Positions 35,706 to 47,188 of a stretch of 64,000 nt of DNA are shown piece by piece. Each line of letters starts with the position of its first letter. Positions within the stretch are counted from its first letter, which is position 1. Under the pieces are notes generated by a model, which saw only the letters and a list, made by a program, of their open reading frames with translations, did not search any database and was not told the origin of the DNA. Position numbers and translations under genes: made by a program. Source of the stretch: Saprospiraceae bacterium (GTDB lineage: Bacteria > Bacteroidota > Bacteroidia > Chitinophagales > Saprospiraceae); NCBI GenBank assembly GCA_028285545.1, contig JANQPA010000115.1:1-64000 (forward strand), read 5' to 3'.

Positions 35706-36578
35706 TTATTTATTCAGGCTCAACATTCCTTCGGTACCAAAACCGGTATAAATATCCTTTGTGATGCGATGCAACAAATTGTTATATTCCTGAACAGGCT
35801 CCCCCATTCCCATGTAATCTACAACTGTTCGAAAGGGTTTCTTTCCAAAAGGAAGGTCCAGCAATTCTGCAATAGAATCTGCTACTTTTTGAGGCCTTTG
35901 CATAGGATTAGCCTCTAAGGCATCATGAAAAGCCTTCAAAGAAGCCTCAGGAGCATGTGCCATATCACCATATGCCTCTGCCCTTCCAGTATCACTTGGC
36001 CTTAGCAAGGCATCCATAAAAGTAGTTGGCATTCCCCCTGGTTCAATAATGCAAGATTCTATTCCAAAGCCCGATAGTTCAGTTCGATAATTTTCAGCCA
36101 ATGCTTCCAAAGCCCATTTAGAAGCACTATAGACCCCATAAAACGGAAAAGTGATCCTTCCAATGCAACTTGAAATCTGAAGTATGGTTCCACTTCCCTG
36201 TGCTCTGAAGGTCGGTAATACTGCTCGCAATACTCTTTGAACGCCAAAAACATTAACATCGAATACCTTCTGCATATCTTCAACCGAAAATAATTCCTGG
36301 ATTCCCATTGAGCCCACACCTGCATTATTAATTATTACATCCAATCCCCCTAATATTTTAATCGCCCTTTCCACACCACTTCTTACGCTCATATCATCGG
36401 TGACATCCAATTCTACCAATTCTACACCTAAAGCATTTAAATCTTGGGCTACCTGAAGGTTTTTCCCGGCAGTAGACCGCATAGTTCCTACCACCTTATG
36501 CCCTTTTTCAGTCAGTGCCTTAGAAACCAAAAAACCAAAACCACCGCTTGCTCCTGTTATCAGAATTTTTTTGTTCAT
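35706..36578 (-). CDS. SDR family oxidoreductase
   Basis: This 290-residue enzyme has the short-chain dehydrogenase cofactor motif T-G-A-S-G-G-F-G at 8-15, NNAG at 84-87, the catalytic Ser near 136-137 and Y150-S-A-S-K154. It reduces or oxidises an alcohol/ketone with NAD(P). The AraC-family gene next to it (36699-37607) is on the same strand and upstream by 120 bases, and may regulate it. Substrate cannot be read. Confidence 0.9.
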   Translation of the reverse strand: MNKKILITGASGGFGFLVSKALTEKGHKVVGTMRSTAGKNLQVAQDLNALGVELVELDVTDDMSVRSGVERAIKILGGLDVIINNAGVGSMGIQELFSVEDMQKVFDVNVFGVQRVLRAVLPTFRAQGSGTILQISSCIGRITFPFYGVYSASKWALEALAENYRTELSGFGIESCIIEPGGMPTTFMDALLRPSDTGRAEAYGDMAHAPEASLKAFHDALEANPMQRPQKVADSIAELLDLPFGKKPFRTVVDYMGMGEPVQEYNNLLHRITKDIYTGFGTEGMLSLNK

Positions 36579-36698
36579 TTTATTTGAATTTAATGAAGTT
36601 TAAAAATAAGGTATTACAAATGTCGAAGCATTTCGATTCTCTCGCTAACACATTTTAAGGATAGGAAAACACATTTTTAGGATTCCAAGGGAACCTGT

Positions 36699-37607
36699 TC
36701 AATTTAACTGTCGATACTCTTGCGGAGTCACACCAGTTTTTTTCTTAAACAAGCGACTAAAATAATGGGGATAATTAAATCCCAGGGTATAAGCAATCCC
36801 GCTTACGGAATCTGTAGAACCAAGCAGGAGGTGTTTTGCTTTGTCTACCAAAAAATCATTGATATGATCTTTTGCAGTTTTTCCGGTCTCTTTTTTGAGA
36901 AGATCGCTTAAATATCCCGGAGATAAAAAACATTCTTTTGCCAAAAAAGATACGTTGGGCGGACCTTCTTGTAATAATCTATCAGAATGATAATAGCCTT
37001 TGAGAAGGGATTCTACCTTTGAAACTACGTCTTTATTTTGGGCAGAACGGGTATTGAATTGGCGAGAATAATACCTGGTACAATAATTCAACAATAATTC
37101 AATATTCGAAACCAACACTTGCTGGCTATGATCATCAATCCTTTCTTTGATTTCAGCAGCGATCATTTCAACACAATTACTGATCGTTCTTTGCTCTTGC
37201 TCAGAAAGGTGCAAGGCTTCATGAAGCTCATAGGAAAAAAATGAATAATCATCAATCTTACTGCCCAGGCTAGTATTTCTTATCAAATCCGGATGGAAAT
37301 ATAAGAGCCACCCTTGTATTTCATTCAGTTGTTGGGCTCTGGTTAGCGTAATTACCTGGTTGGGGGCTGTAAACATCAAGGCGCCCTCTTCAAAATCGTA
37401 GTGATTTCGTCCATAATCCAATGCACAGCTGGCATCTTTTAAAGCAATGCAATATAAATCAGAGGTGATTTTTAGACCAACCCGTTCCTTTCCAACAATT
37501 ATATGGGCTACATCAATAATTGTAATCAATGGGTGTTTAGGTTTTTCGAAACCCATAAATTCATGCAGTTGACTGATGGATTGATGATGAACAAATTTTG
37601 TTGACAT
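36699..37607 (-). CDS. AraC family transcriptional regulator
   Basis: This 302-residue regulator has a cupin-like N-terminal sensing domain (about 20-150, including ALDYGRNHYDFEEGALMF) and a C-terminal AraC double helix-turn-helix (about 200-300: FLAKECFLSPGYLSDLLKK and the closing GFNYPHYFSRLFKK). It lies immediately upstream of the SDR gene on the same strand, a common regulator-target arrangement. The ligand is unknown. Confidence 0.88.
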   Translation of the reverse strand: MSTKFVHHQSISQLHEFMGFEKPKHPLITIIDVAHIIVGKERVGLKITSDLYCIALKDASCALDYGRNHYDFEEGALMFTAPNQVITLTRAQQLNEIQGWLLYFHPDLIRNTSLGSKIDDYSFFSYELHEALHLSEQEQRTISNCVEMIAAEIKERIDDHSQQVLVSNIELLLNYCTRYYSRQFNTRSAQNKDVVSKVESLLKGYYHSDRLLQEGPPNVSFLAKECFLSPGYLSDLLKKETGKTAKDHINDFLVDKAKHLLLGSTDSVSGIAYTLGFNYPHYFSRLFKKKTGVTPQEYRQLN

Positions 37608-37716
37608 TCCTGCTTATTTTCTTGTAAAAATCACTAAAAAAAGGACCGATGTTGAACACTTTTTAAGGATTCTTGAACACTATTTAGGAAAATTCCTTTA
37701 AGATAAGCTTTTGAAA

Positions 37717-38562
37717 TCATTCAAATGTCCAGAATGTATCTTCTTTACCCAAATGCATAACTTCCTTAAAAAACCGTTTAGGGTTAACGCCAGATAATTT
37801 TTTAAAATGATTTATAAACTGAGCTTGATCATAATAATCGTTATCTAAAGCCAGGGCGGTAAGTGAATCTTGGTTACTTTCCAGCAAATATTGATTCAAA
37901 GATTTTCTAAACTGAACAATGTCAATATAATCTTTGACAGAACAACACAAATGCCGGTTAAACCATCGTAAAAGTGTTTTTCGACTAAGGTTGAAGGATT
38001 GGGATAATTCTGTGACACTAGGTTTGTGCGCAGAATTCAAAATAAACTGAACACATTTTTTCAATCTTTCTTCTTTAAAATCACAATATTTTTTCTCGAA
38101 AAAAAGATCAAGGAGTTGAATTTTTCCCTCTACACTTTTTTCAGCATAAATAGACTTACAGACATTGATCAAATCTTCCCCAAAATGATTAAAAGACATA
38201 TCAATTGGACGTCCAGATATTTTATCAAGTGAAGGTTCTATAAAATGATTTATTCCCAGAGCATTAAAAACAATGCCAATCTTGTCAAATGGGGCCAGAA
38301 TAAATGCTGTTCTAATTTGTGTTTGAACCCCTGAATAAAGAAAAACAAAGGGGCTTTTTTTATTGGGAATGACCCTGGAGTAATTAGGTCCATATTTTAC
38401 ACTAGAATGGTTATAAATGGTCAAGGCACATTTATAACCTGGATAATAAATAAATCTTTTTTGCAGATTTTTTTCCTCAGAAAAATGAAAATAATAATAG
38501 GATATGAATTTGTGTAAAAATGGATTAATGGGTTTTTGTGTTATAAATTTTTCTCCTTTCAT
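37717..38562 (-). CDS. AraC family transcriptional regulator (DUF6597-like N-terminus)
   Basis: This 281-residue regulator has an N-terminal domain of the DUF6597 type (residues about 10-150, starting PFLHKFISYYYFHF) and a C-terminal AraC DNA-binding domain (about 175-270: SVTELSQSFNLSRKTLLRWF, then YDQAQFINHFKKLSGVNP). It sits 109 bases upstream of the other AraC gene on the same strand; they are not closely related to each other. Its target is not evident; the pentapeptide gene to its right is divergent and could be controlled from the shared 341-base gap. Confidence 0.85.
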   Translation of the reverse strand: MKGEKFITQKPINPFLHKFISYYYFHFSEEKNLQKRFIYYPGYKCALTIYNHSSVKYGPNYSRVIPNKKSPFVFLYSGVQTQIRTAFILAPFDKIGIVFNALGINHFIEPSLDKISGRPIDMSFNHFGEDLINVCKSIYAEKSVEGKIQLLDLFFEKKYCDFKEERLKKCVQFILNSAHKPSVTELSQSFNLSRKTLLRWFNRHLCCSVKDYIDIVQFRKSLNQYLLESNQDSLTALALDNDYYDQAQFINHFKKLSGVNPKRFFKEVMHLGKEDTFWTFE

Positions 38563-38642
38563 TGTTTATTAATCCTAATTTTAAAGCCAAAACAATAACA
38601 ATTGAGTTTGCTTAATTCAATCTCATTGCTTCGCTATTGGAG

Positions 38643-38740
38643 AGCAGAAAGTAATAAGTAGAATGTAGAAGGACAAACAGCTTATTTTTTTATTGATAAG
38701 TCAAATATCTTTCTACCCTCTACTTTTTACCTTCTTTGCT
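38643..38740. repeat. Imperfect inverted repeat of GTAGAA-type units
   Basis: The left arm (about 38643-38672, AGCAGAAAGTAATAAGTAGA and on) is roughly the reverse complement of the right arm (about 38709-38740), over a loop of about 36 bases. It lies in the 341-base gap between a divergent AraC and pentapeptide-repeat gene. The rest of the gap shows nothing I recognise. Confidence 0.55.
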
Positions 38741-38903
38741 CAAGTTGTGATATAGCTTAAGTTAATTATTAAGGACTACCAAGCTCCTTATCGGATGCTT
38801 TTAAGATAAAAATCCGATAAAATATACCAATTGATTCCTTTAGGTGAGAAAATCAGGTTTGTATTTAATTGCTTTTTTGGGGTGAAAAAAGCTAAATTCC
38901 AGC

Positions 38904-40421
38904 ATGAAAGACAGAAGAAATCTAATTATTGGTATACTCTTGGGTGGTCTTTTGGGATGGACAATGGGATTTTTTAGATTTCCTTATGTACAAAAAAACC
39001 CTTCTTTCTTTAATGGCTTTATGTTCTCATTAGCTTTAATAGCAATAATTTTATTAATTGCTCTTCTTTGGAAAAAAAAGCTTTCTTTTCCTAATCTCCT
39101 CAAACTCAAGAAAACCCCGGATGGTAAAAATGCTCAAGCTAGGTTTTCCAACATAAGTACTGGACTACTGATTTTTATTTGTTTTTCTCTATTCAGTCTT
39201 CTGCATTTATATTTCTTTTCTCAGCACAAGAAGTTCTACCAGTCACAGCTTAAGGCTCAAATCGATAAAATCGAAGCAAACTCGGCTATGTTGGAGTCCA
39301 ACCGAAAAGCAAGTTCGATCGCGTTGATTAATAATCTCATTGAAAAAATTGAGTATGAAATAAAAATTAGGCCTAATGATATTTTAGATGAAGAAATTAT
39401 AGCAAGAATAGTTCTTTTAAATGCTACTTTTCAGCCAACCCTATATTTAGATGAAGATAGTCTTTCCAGTCAAAAGTTAAGCTTTGAACGAGGGCAGTTG
39501 TTATTAATGTTGGCTTCTTTAAATTTAGATTCCAGTTCTTTCCATCAAATCAAGCAACAAGTCTCTTTTTTAGGTGCTGATTTACGAGGAGCGGATTTAC
39601 GAAATATCAATTTAAGTGGAATAGATTTAAGAGAAGCGAATTTCCAGGAAGCAGATTTAAGTGATGCCAATTTAAGTCAAGCTCGGTTAAACAAAACATT
39701 TTGGAGAGAAAGCAAATTAAAGAATGTCAATTTGAGTAAAGCCGATCTACAAAACGCCAATTTTGATTGGGCCAATTTACTAGAAGCAGATTTAAGAGAG
39801 GCAAATTTAAATGGTGCCAGCATGAATTCGGCTATTTTAAGCCAGGCCAATTTAGAAAAAGCAAAAATCACCTGGGCCAATTTAAATGGTGCTTTTCTAA
39901 ACCAAGCAAATTTAACGGCGGCCGAGTTGGTGGGCTCCAATTTCATAGGTGCCAATTTAAGAGGAGCAATTCTAAGGGATGCTCTTCCAAGAGTAAGTGA
40001 CTTTAGCAAAGCCAATTTAAGAGAGGCCAGGCTAGAAAATGTCAACTTCATCTCCTCCACCCTAGACCAAATAGATTTAACTAATGCCACTATCACAGGA
40101 GCCGAGCTTGGAGGTATCTCATTAAAAAAAGCCAATTTAAGTGGAACAGACCTGACTAGATCAAATTTAAGAAATGCCAACTTGAGTGAAACAATCTTAC
40201 AGAATGCCATCATGAAGGAAGCGGTCCTCAACAATACCAATTTGACCAAAGTAAACCTGGAAGGAACAGACTTGGAAAATGTAATTGTGGATCTAGAAAA
40301 TTGGCTTGAAAAATTAATTAAATGGCAGGTAGTGGGCCTTCAAAGCATTCAAAAAAATTATAAGTTGATACCAGAGAAGAGCGGTCAATATAATTTCCAG
40401 CTGATTAAATCAAAGGACTAA
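38904..40421 (+). CDS. Membrane-anchored pentapeptide-repeat protein
   Basis: This 505-residue protein starts with three hydrophobic helices (about 7-24, 37-55 and 86-107), then a coiled-coil linker (about 110-170), then a long pentapeptide-repeat domain (about 220-450) of A-(D/N)-L-x-x units such as LRGADLRNINLSGIDLREAN. The repeats fold into a right-handed quadrilateral beta-helix, here in the cytoplasm if the helices set an N-in topology. Function is unknown; in other proteins such domains mimic DNA or serve as spacers. Its end overlaps the convergent gene by four bases. Confidence 0.88.
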   Translation: MKDRRNLIIGILLGGLLGWTMGFFRFPYVQKNPSFFNGFMFSLALIAIILLIALLWKKKLSFPNLLKLKKTPDGKNAQARFSNISTGLLIFICFSLFSLLHLYFFSQHKKFYQSQLKAQIDKIEANSAMLESNRKASSIALINNLIEKIEYEIKIRPNDILDEEIIARIVLLNATFQPTLYLDEDSLSSQKLSFERGQLLLMLASLNLDSSSFHQIKQQVSFLGADLRGADLRNINLSGIDLREANFQEADLSDANLSQARLNKTFWRESKLKNVNLSKADLQNANFDWANLLEADLREANLNGASMNSAILSQANLEKAKITWANLNGAFLNQANLTAAELVGSNFIGANLRGAILRDALPRVSDFSKANLREARLENVNFISSTLDQIDLTNATITGAELGGISLKKANLSGTDLTRSNLRNANLSETILQNAIMKEAVLNNTNLTKVNLEGTDLENVIVDLENWLEKLIKWQVVGLQSIQKNYKLIPEKSGQYNFQLIKSKD

Positions 40422-41353
40422 ATTCCTTTCATTTTCGAGAGGGACACAATATCATTCATCACCCGATTAATTTTCGCCGAAAATTTCATAACGACTTCAT
40501 CTTCTGGATTAAATGGCTTGAAGGCAATTTGTAAAACCTCACTATAATAATTTTGGGTATCGTTAAGATAATTGCAAAGAAGTTCTGGTGTCCAATTAGT
40601 TTGGCGGTTTATTTTATATTTTTTCTTGAGCATTTTCCCCAATTCCTGGCCCCATTCATTGTTGATAAAGTCTATATAATTATCTACCGCCCCATTTTTT
40701 ATATCATTCTTTTGTTTTTCTGTAAAATCTCCAGTAATCAACTCCGGTAAGGTGCTCCTTTCGTGTGTGTCAGACATAAAATCAGCAAATTTTTCAGAAA
40801 ACATGGTAGTCATTAAGGCCTGTGACCCTACGTGGTTAAAAGTATTGATGTATCCTTTTTCTGAAAAATCAAGAGAATCTTGAGGAGTCAAACCTACTTC
40901 GATAATATGATTCATCATAATTTCTGCTATATCATAAAAGGCAATATCCTTCCATCCAAAAATATTATGCCTCCTCCTGGATAGAATAAAAACCCTCATT
41001 ATGTCCCAGCGATTTGCAACAAAATAAGGGGATCTAAAACAAAGGCCTATTTTCCCCCAAATTCCTCCCCTACGAATTTCCATAATATCTGCTTCGCTAA
41101 TGCCTGCTTTCAGCACACTAGTGACCTCCACACCATTACTGTTGTGAGTTAAATATACAGCAGGTCTTTTACCTTTCTTATAATCAATTTGAATAACTTC
41201 TTTCAATTCTTCCAAAGAACTAAATCTAGTGGTCAATAAAGCCACCTTCTCTGCCATTTGAAAATCATCAGCTCCCTCCTTTTGAGAGGAGGTCTGGGAA
41301 CATCCCGAATAAACAACCAGCAGTATAATTAAAATGAAAAAGGACTGATTCAT
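40418..41353 (-). CDS. Hypothetical lipoprotein
   Basis: I do not recognise this 311-residue protein. A lipoprotein signal ends Y-S-G-C (Cys18). The mature part is mainly helical, with conserved-looking GISEADIMEIRRGGIWGKIG and FNHVGSQALMTTMFSEKFADF. A histidine-rich stretch (MMNHIIEVG) has no recognised metal motif. Its stop overlaps the convergent pentapeptide gene by four bases; the GH28 gene starts upstream on the same strand 9 bases away, so they could be co-transcribed. Confidence 0.65.
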   Translation of the reverse strand: MNQSFFILIILLVVYSGCSQTSSQKEGADDFQMAEKVALLTTRFSSLEELKEVIQIDYKKGKRPAVYLTHNSNGVEVTSVLKAGISEADIMEIRRGGIWGKIGLCFRSPYFVANRWDIMRVFILSRRRHNIFGWKDIAFYDIAEIMMNHIIEVGLTPQDSLDFSEKGYINTFNHVGSQALMTTMFSEKFADFMSDTHERSTLPELITGDFTEKQKNDIKNGAVDNYIDFINNEWGQELGKMLKKKYKINRQTNWTPELLCNYLNDTQNYYSEVLQIAFKPFNPEDEVVMKFSAKINRVMNDIVSLSKMKGI

Positions 41354-41362
41354 GGAAAAAAA

Positions 41363-42856
41363 TTACAATCTTAAGATGGGATGATCACCATCTATTTGAA
41401 CTTGTTTAGCATTTTTCAAAATAATGGGGGATCGATTTGGTTCTCCCTCAACCACTATGGAGCGAATATCTAGATTGTGGACATCATCAAAAATTAAAGC
41501 TGGGCGATAATCGGCTTCCTTAATACTCAATTTAATATTTTTCATGGTTAATCCGTCCATATGTCGGACATAAAAGCCCCAGGCTGGCAATTCTCCAAAC
41601 ATGGAAAATTCTGGATAATCGGATATCTTTTCTGGCACCTGATCCAGTCGTGAAATAGGCGCATTGGCCAGACCTGAATTTCCTCTCCCGGGATAAACAA
41701 TTTCGATATTCTCCAACCTAACATTTTGAACCGGGTATCCAGGTATTCCTGTGATAGAAGAAGGAAAGGTATTATGAAAAAAAGGAAGGGCCGGCCCCCG
41801 AATTTCATAGTCATAATCTGGTCGCTCAAAGGCCACTTCAACCTTAACATTTTTTATGGTAACATTCCTTAAGATCCCCATCTTTTCTTTCTTTGACCGC
41901 TCAGCCAATCTGATGAAGAGGGCATTGCCGGTATTAGTGGCTGTAAGGCTATCGATCAAAATATTCTCCAAAACAGCACCGTCAACACATTCAATGGCTA
42001 TAGCTGACCGAAAAGTATCGTAAACCTTAATGTTTTTAATCACCACATTTTTAAAGCCGCCATGGGAAACAGTTCCAAACTTTACAGCACTGGCGCTGGA
42101 TCGCACTGTGCAATTGGCAATGTAGATGCTGTCACAAAGATGTTTAGAAGATTGTGATTTCAAACAAATTCCATCATCGGCGGAATTTACGAAACAATTG
42201 GTAATGCGCACATTAATACAATCCTGAATATCAATACCATCATTATTCCAGTAGGCATCACTTTCGGTTCGAACACTATCCATTATAATGTTTCGACACC
42301 TATCATATGTTTGTACCCAGCATGCCGCATTTCTGAGGGTAACATTTTTGATTTTGATATTATTGCAGTTGACAAATTCAATAAGTTGAGGTCTTAGATA
42401 ATATTTAGGTCTTTTTTCTACAAAATTATACTGAGAACTATCAATTTGACCTGCATAAAAAAGACTATCAATATGCAAGGCTAATTGACGTCCCTGCCCA
42501 TTGATCTGCCCAGGTCCAGTAATGGCAATATTATCTTCGTCGTCTGCCAGAATCAGAGCCTTCCACCTTTTGAGTTTATAATAATGCTCAGGATTGGTAC
42601 TCCCTAACATTAGGGCATTCTTTTCCAGATGTATTTCGACATCGGATTTTAATTGTAGGGCACCCGTCAAAAATGAACCCGCAGGGATGACTACCCGGCC
42701 CCCTTCATTTTTGTGAGCAGCGTCAATTGCGGATTGGATGGACTGTGTATTTAGGGAAATGCCATCCCCTTTTGCTCCAAAATCAAGGATATTATAATCC
42801 TGAGGAAAAAGAGGGTTTTGGCAAAAAAATAAACATAAAATGAATAAATATCGCAT
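41363..42856 (-). CDS. GH28 family polygalacturonase-like glycoside hydrolase
   Basis: This 497-residue exported enzyme (signal peptide to about P18-Q19) opens with the beta-helix lyase/hydrolase cap YNILDFGAKGDG. The GH28 catalytic set is present: N-N-D-G-I-D (204-209), the D-D pair (227-228) and H-G of V-S-H-G-G. The usual R-x-K after them is not clear (FRSAIAIEC), so activity on galacturonan may be altered. Many GH28 relatives in Bacteroidota act on rhamnogalacturonan side chains. The lipoprotein at 40418-41353 lies just downstream. Confidence 0.85.
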   Translation of the reverse strand: MRYLFILCLFFCQNPLFPQDYNILDFGAKGDGISLNTQSIQSAIDAAHKNEGGRVVIPAGSFLTGALQLKSDVEIHLEKNALMLGSTNPEHYYKLKRWKALILADDEDNIAITGPGQINGQGRQLALHIDSLFYAGQIDSSQYNFVEKRPKYYLRPQLIEFVNCNNIKIKNVTLRNAACWVQTYDRCRNIIMDSVRTESDAYWNNDGIDIQDCINVRITNCFVNSADDGICLKSQSSKHLCDSIYIANCTVRSSASAVKFGTVSHGGFKNVVIKNIKVYDTFRSAIAIECVDGAVLENILIDSLTATNTGNALFIRLAERSKKEKMGILRNVTIKNVKVEVAFERPDYDYEIRGPALPFFHNTFPSSITGIPGYPVQNVRLENIEIVYPGRGNSGLANAPISRLDQVPEKISDYPEFSMFGELPAWGFYVRHMDGLTMKNIKLSIKEADYRPALIFDDVHNLDIRSIVVEGEPNRSPIILKNAKQVQIDGDHPILRL

Positions 42857-45530
<2,674 letters not shown>

Positions 45531-45575
45531 TATGTGAAGCCAGGGATACTGGCAGATCTTTTATAGAGAAAATTG

Positions 45576-45612
45576 GGCTCAACTGAAGTAATTTGGTTGG
45601 GCCTATTTTTGT
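45576..45612 (+). terminator. Probable terminator after katG
   Basis: GGCTCAAC (45576-45583) pairs with GTTGGGCC (45596-45603), with one U-G pair, over a 12-base loop, followed by TATTTTTGT. It lies 46 bases after the katG stop. Confidence 0.55.
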
Positions 45613-45821
45613 CTATTCATCTGTCAATTAAAAATTCCACAGACCCTCTTTAATAGCTCAGGCTAAATCTGACAACACAATTGATAGATGGTTTCAAAAA
45701 ACGGTTCAAAGCTGAAAAAATAGCACATTGTTTTTTAGAACTTGTTCTTGGCACTTTCCTATTTAGATTTGCTATAAATTTGAGTTAAAATGATTAGTTT
45801 TAGAATAGGGTGTAATTAGTA

Positions 45822-45954
45822 ACTGACCTTTCGCAAGCGAAAGGTCAGTACCTTATTGAAATACAGGAGTTAGATCTAATTTTATAGAAATTATGATGGA
45901 ATATGCCAGTTAAGAAACTGGCAATATTTTGGGTGAGGCAGCTGGGAAGCTGCC
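45822..45954. other. Three hairpins in a row in a 603-base gap
   Basis: Three separate perfect stem-loops lie within 133 bases: 45822-45849 (13-bp stem, 2-base AA loop), 45904-45923 (8-bp stem, AAGA loop) and 45937-45954 (7-bp stem, GGGA loop, a GNRA-type tetraloop). No coding frame covers them. They could be REP-like elements, a processed RNA or stacked terminators. A run of 13 T follows at 46015-46027; the rest of 45531-46133 shows nothing more. Confidence 0.6.
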
Positions 45955-46133
45955 ACCAACAAGTTTATTAAACTGCGCCTTATTTTATCCCTTTATCCTA
46001 TCAGAAGCTGCTCCTTTTTTTTTTTTTAGATTCAGCATTTTTTGATCTAAAATATCAAACCCTTAGTCTAGAAAATAGATGACTCTTTGGATTCTATGGC
46101 CTTCACTTTATTCCTGTTACTATAGGGAAGCTT

Positions 46134-46544
46134 TTAGTTGTTTTTAACTAAATATTGGGCTGTTTTTAATTCAATGGTGGCTAAGAACAGAACAATAAAA
46201 ACCTCCAAAAGGATATAAGCCCAGCCGAAAAAACTCAAGCTTTGGTAATGATAAATGGCTAAGCCAAGAGAAATAAGACAATAGCCAATATTTACCATGG
46301 CGATAATCTTTAAGTATATTCCTGGATTTTTTTTTATTTGGAAATAACAGAAAAAATCATAAATCGCAAAAAAGCATGGCAAGGATGCCAGGAAATAAAG
46401 AACAGGGATGGGGATTCCAAAAATATATTCAAATTTTACCAATATTATTCCAAGGAGGAATGCCGATAAGAGGGCACCAAAAGCATCAATTAAAAATAAC
46501 AGTCTGGGGTAAGCTGAAAATTTATCAATTAGTTTTTGAATCAT
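46134..46544 (-). CDS. Small multi-TM membrane protein
   Basis: This 136-residue protein has four predicted TM helices (about 15-36, 42-62, 76-96 and 104-124), with short charged loops such as FQIKKNPGIY. Similar small membrane proteins are common and unnamed in Bacteroidota. It is the last of three small membrane-protein genes on this strand (46134-47029), 45 bases after the truncated DUF1648 gene. Function is unknown. Confidence 0.65.
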   Translation of the reverse strand: MIQKLIDKFSAYPRLLFLIDAFGALLSAFLLGIILVKFEYIFGIPIPVLYFLASLPCFFAIYDFFCYFQIKKNPGIYLKIIAMVNIGYCLISLGLAIYHYQSLSFFGWAYILLEVFIVLFLATIELKTAQYLVKNN

Positions 46545-46589
46545 GGTTTTTCTTTATCAGGCTGCATAAGTCAGTTAATTGTTTTCTTT

Positions 46590-46790
46590 TTAATAATACA
46601 CCAGGCATCCTCTTTTTTTCAATCCATCTGCTTCTCCTGCTGCATTAAAATGAGTTGGAATAGTTTCCGGCAATGCAGCATAATTCGTTAATACAAAAAA
46701 CCAGGTGACCAAAATTGCCAACCAGCCTGCATATTCAAATAGTTTATCATTATTGCTCAGGGTCAAATTGATTTTTGGCTGATTGCTCAT
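46590..46790 (-). pseudogene. Truncated DUF1648 membrane protein
   Basis: The 66-residue frame from ATG at 46790 begins with a recognisable DUF1648 N-terminus: a TM helix (LAILVTWFFVL) and P-E-T-I-P-T-H-F-N-A-A-G-E-A-D-G. It then breaks into KKRGCLVYY and stops. DUF1648 proteins usually continue with three or more helices after that motif. No remainder is found downstream before the next gene. It is best read as a gene cut by deletion, though a short expressed protein is possible. Confidence 0.65.
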
Positions 46791-46807
46791 GCTAAGAGTA
46801 TTTATCT

Positions 46808-47029
46808 TCAAAAAATTATTCTGTCCTTTATAAATACTTTGAAGAGTTTTTTCAAAAATGACCGACCAAAAAGGAACCAGAGGCCAACAGCTACCCACCA
46901 AACTTTAAAGTAAACATCATTCCTAGGTGTATTTTCTAAATCTAATAGAGGCAATATTAACGCTTCCACCACTAAGTTTAGAAGAAATAGGAAAATAAAA
47001 CCTAGAATCCAAATAATATTCTTTATCAT
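46808..47029 (-). CDS. Small two-TM membrane protein
   Basis: This 73-residue protein starts with an N-terminal helix (MIKNIIWILGFIFLFLLN), followed by a second hydrophobic stretch (VWWVAVGLWFLF) and a basic tail. It ends 17 bases before the ATG of the truncated DUF1648 gene and may be transcribed with it. No family is recognised. Confidence 0.55.
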   Translation of the reverse strand: MIKNIIWILGFIFLFLLNLVVEALILPLLDLENTPRNDVYFKVWWVAVGLWFLFGRSFLKKLFKVFIKDRIIF

Positions 47030-47188
47030 ATCTAAATCTGTTTTTCAGTTGAATTTATAGATCAATATTTCGCCATAACTTGCCTAAAAATTCTTATTAA
47101 GATAAAAAAAAGAGATTTTATGGAGGACAAATTTCTGTTTCAGAATAAGGATGAATACTAACATTGTGCAAACAATAAAATTTCACCT

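Noticed and set aside
39677-40249. Long minus-strand frame opposite the pentapeptide-repeat gene
   Set aside because: It is the mirror of the repeating A-D/N-L codons of the real gene and has no independent start context or family resemblance.
46015-46027. Run of 13 T
   Set aside because: A simple homopolymer in a non-coding gap; it may be a slippage site but shows no associated structure.
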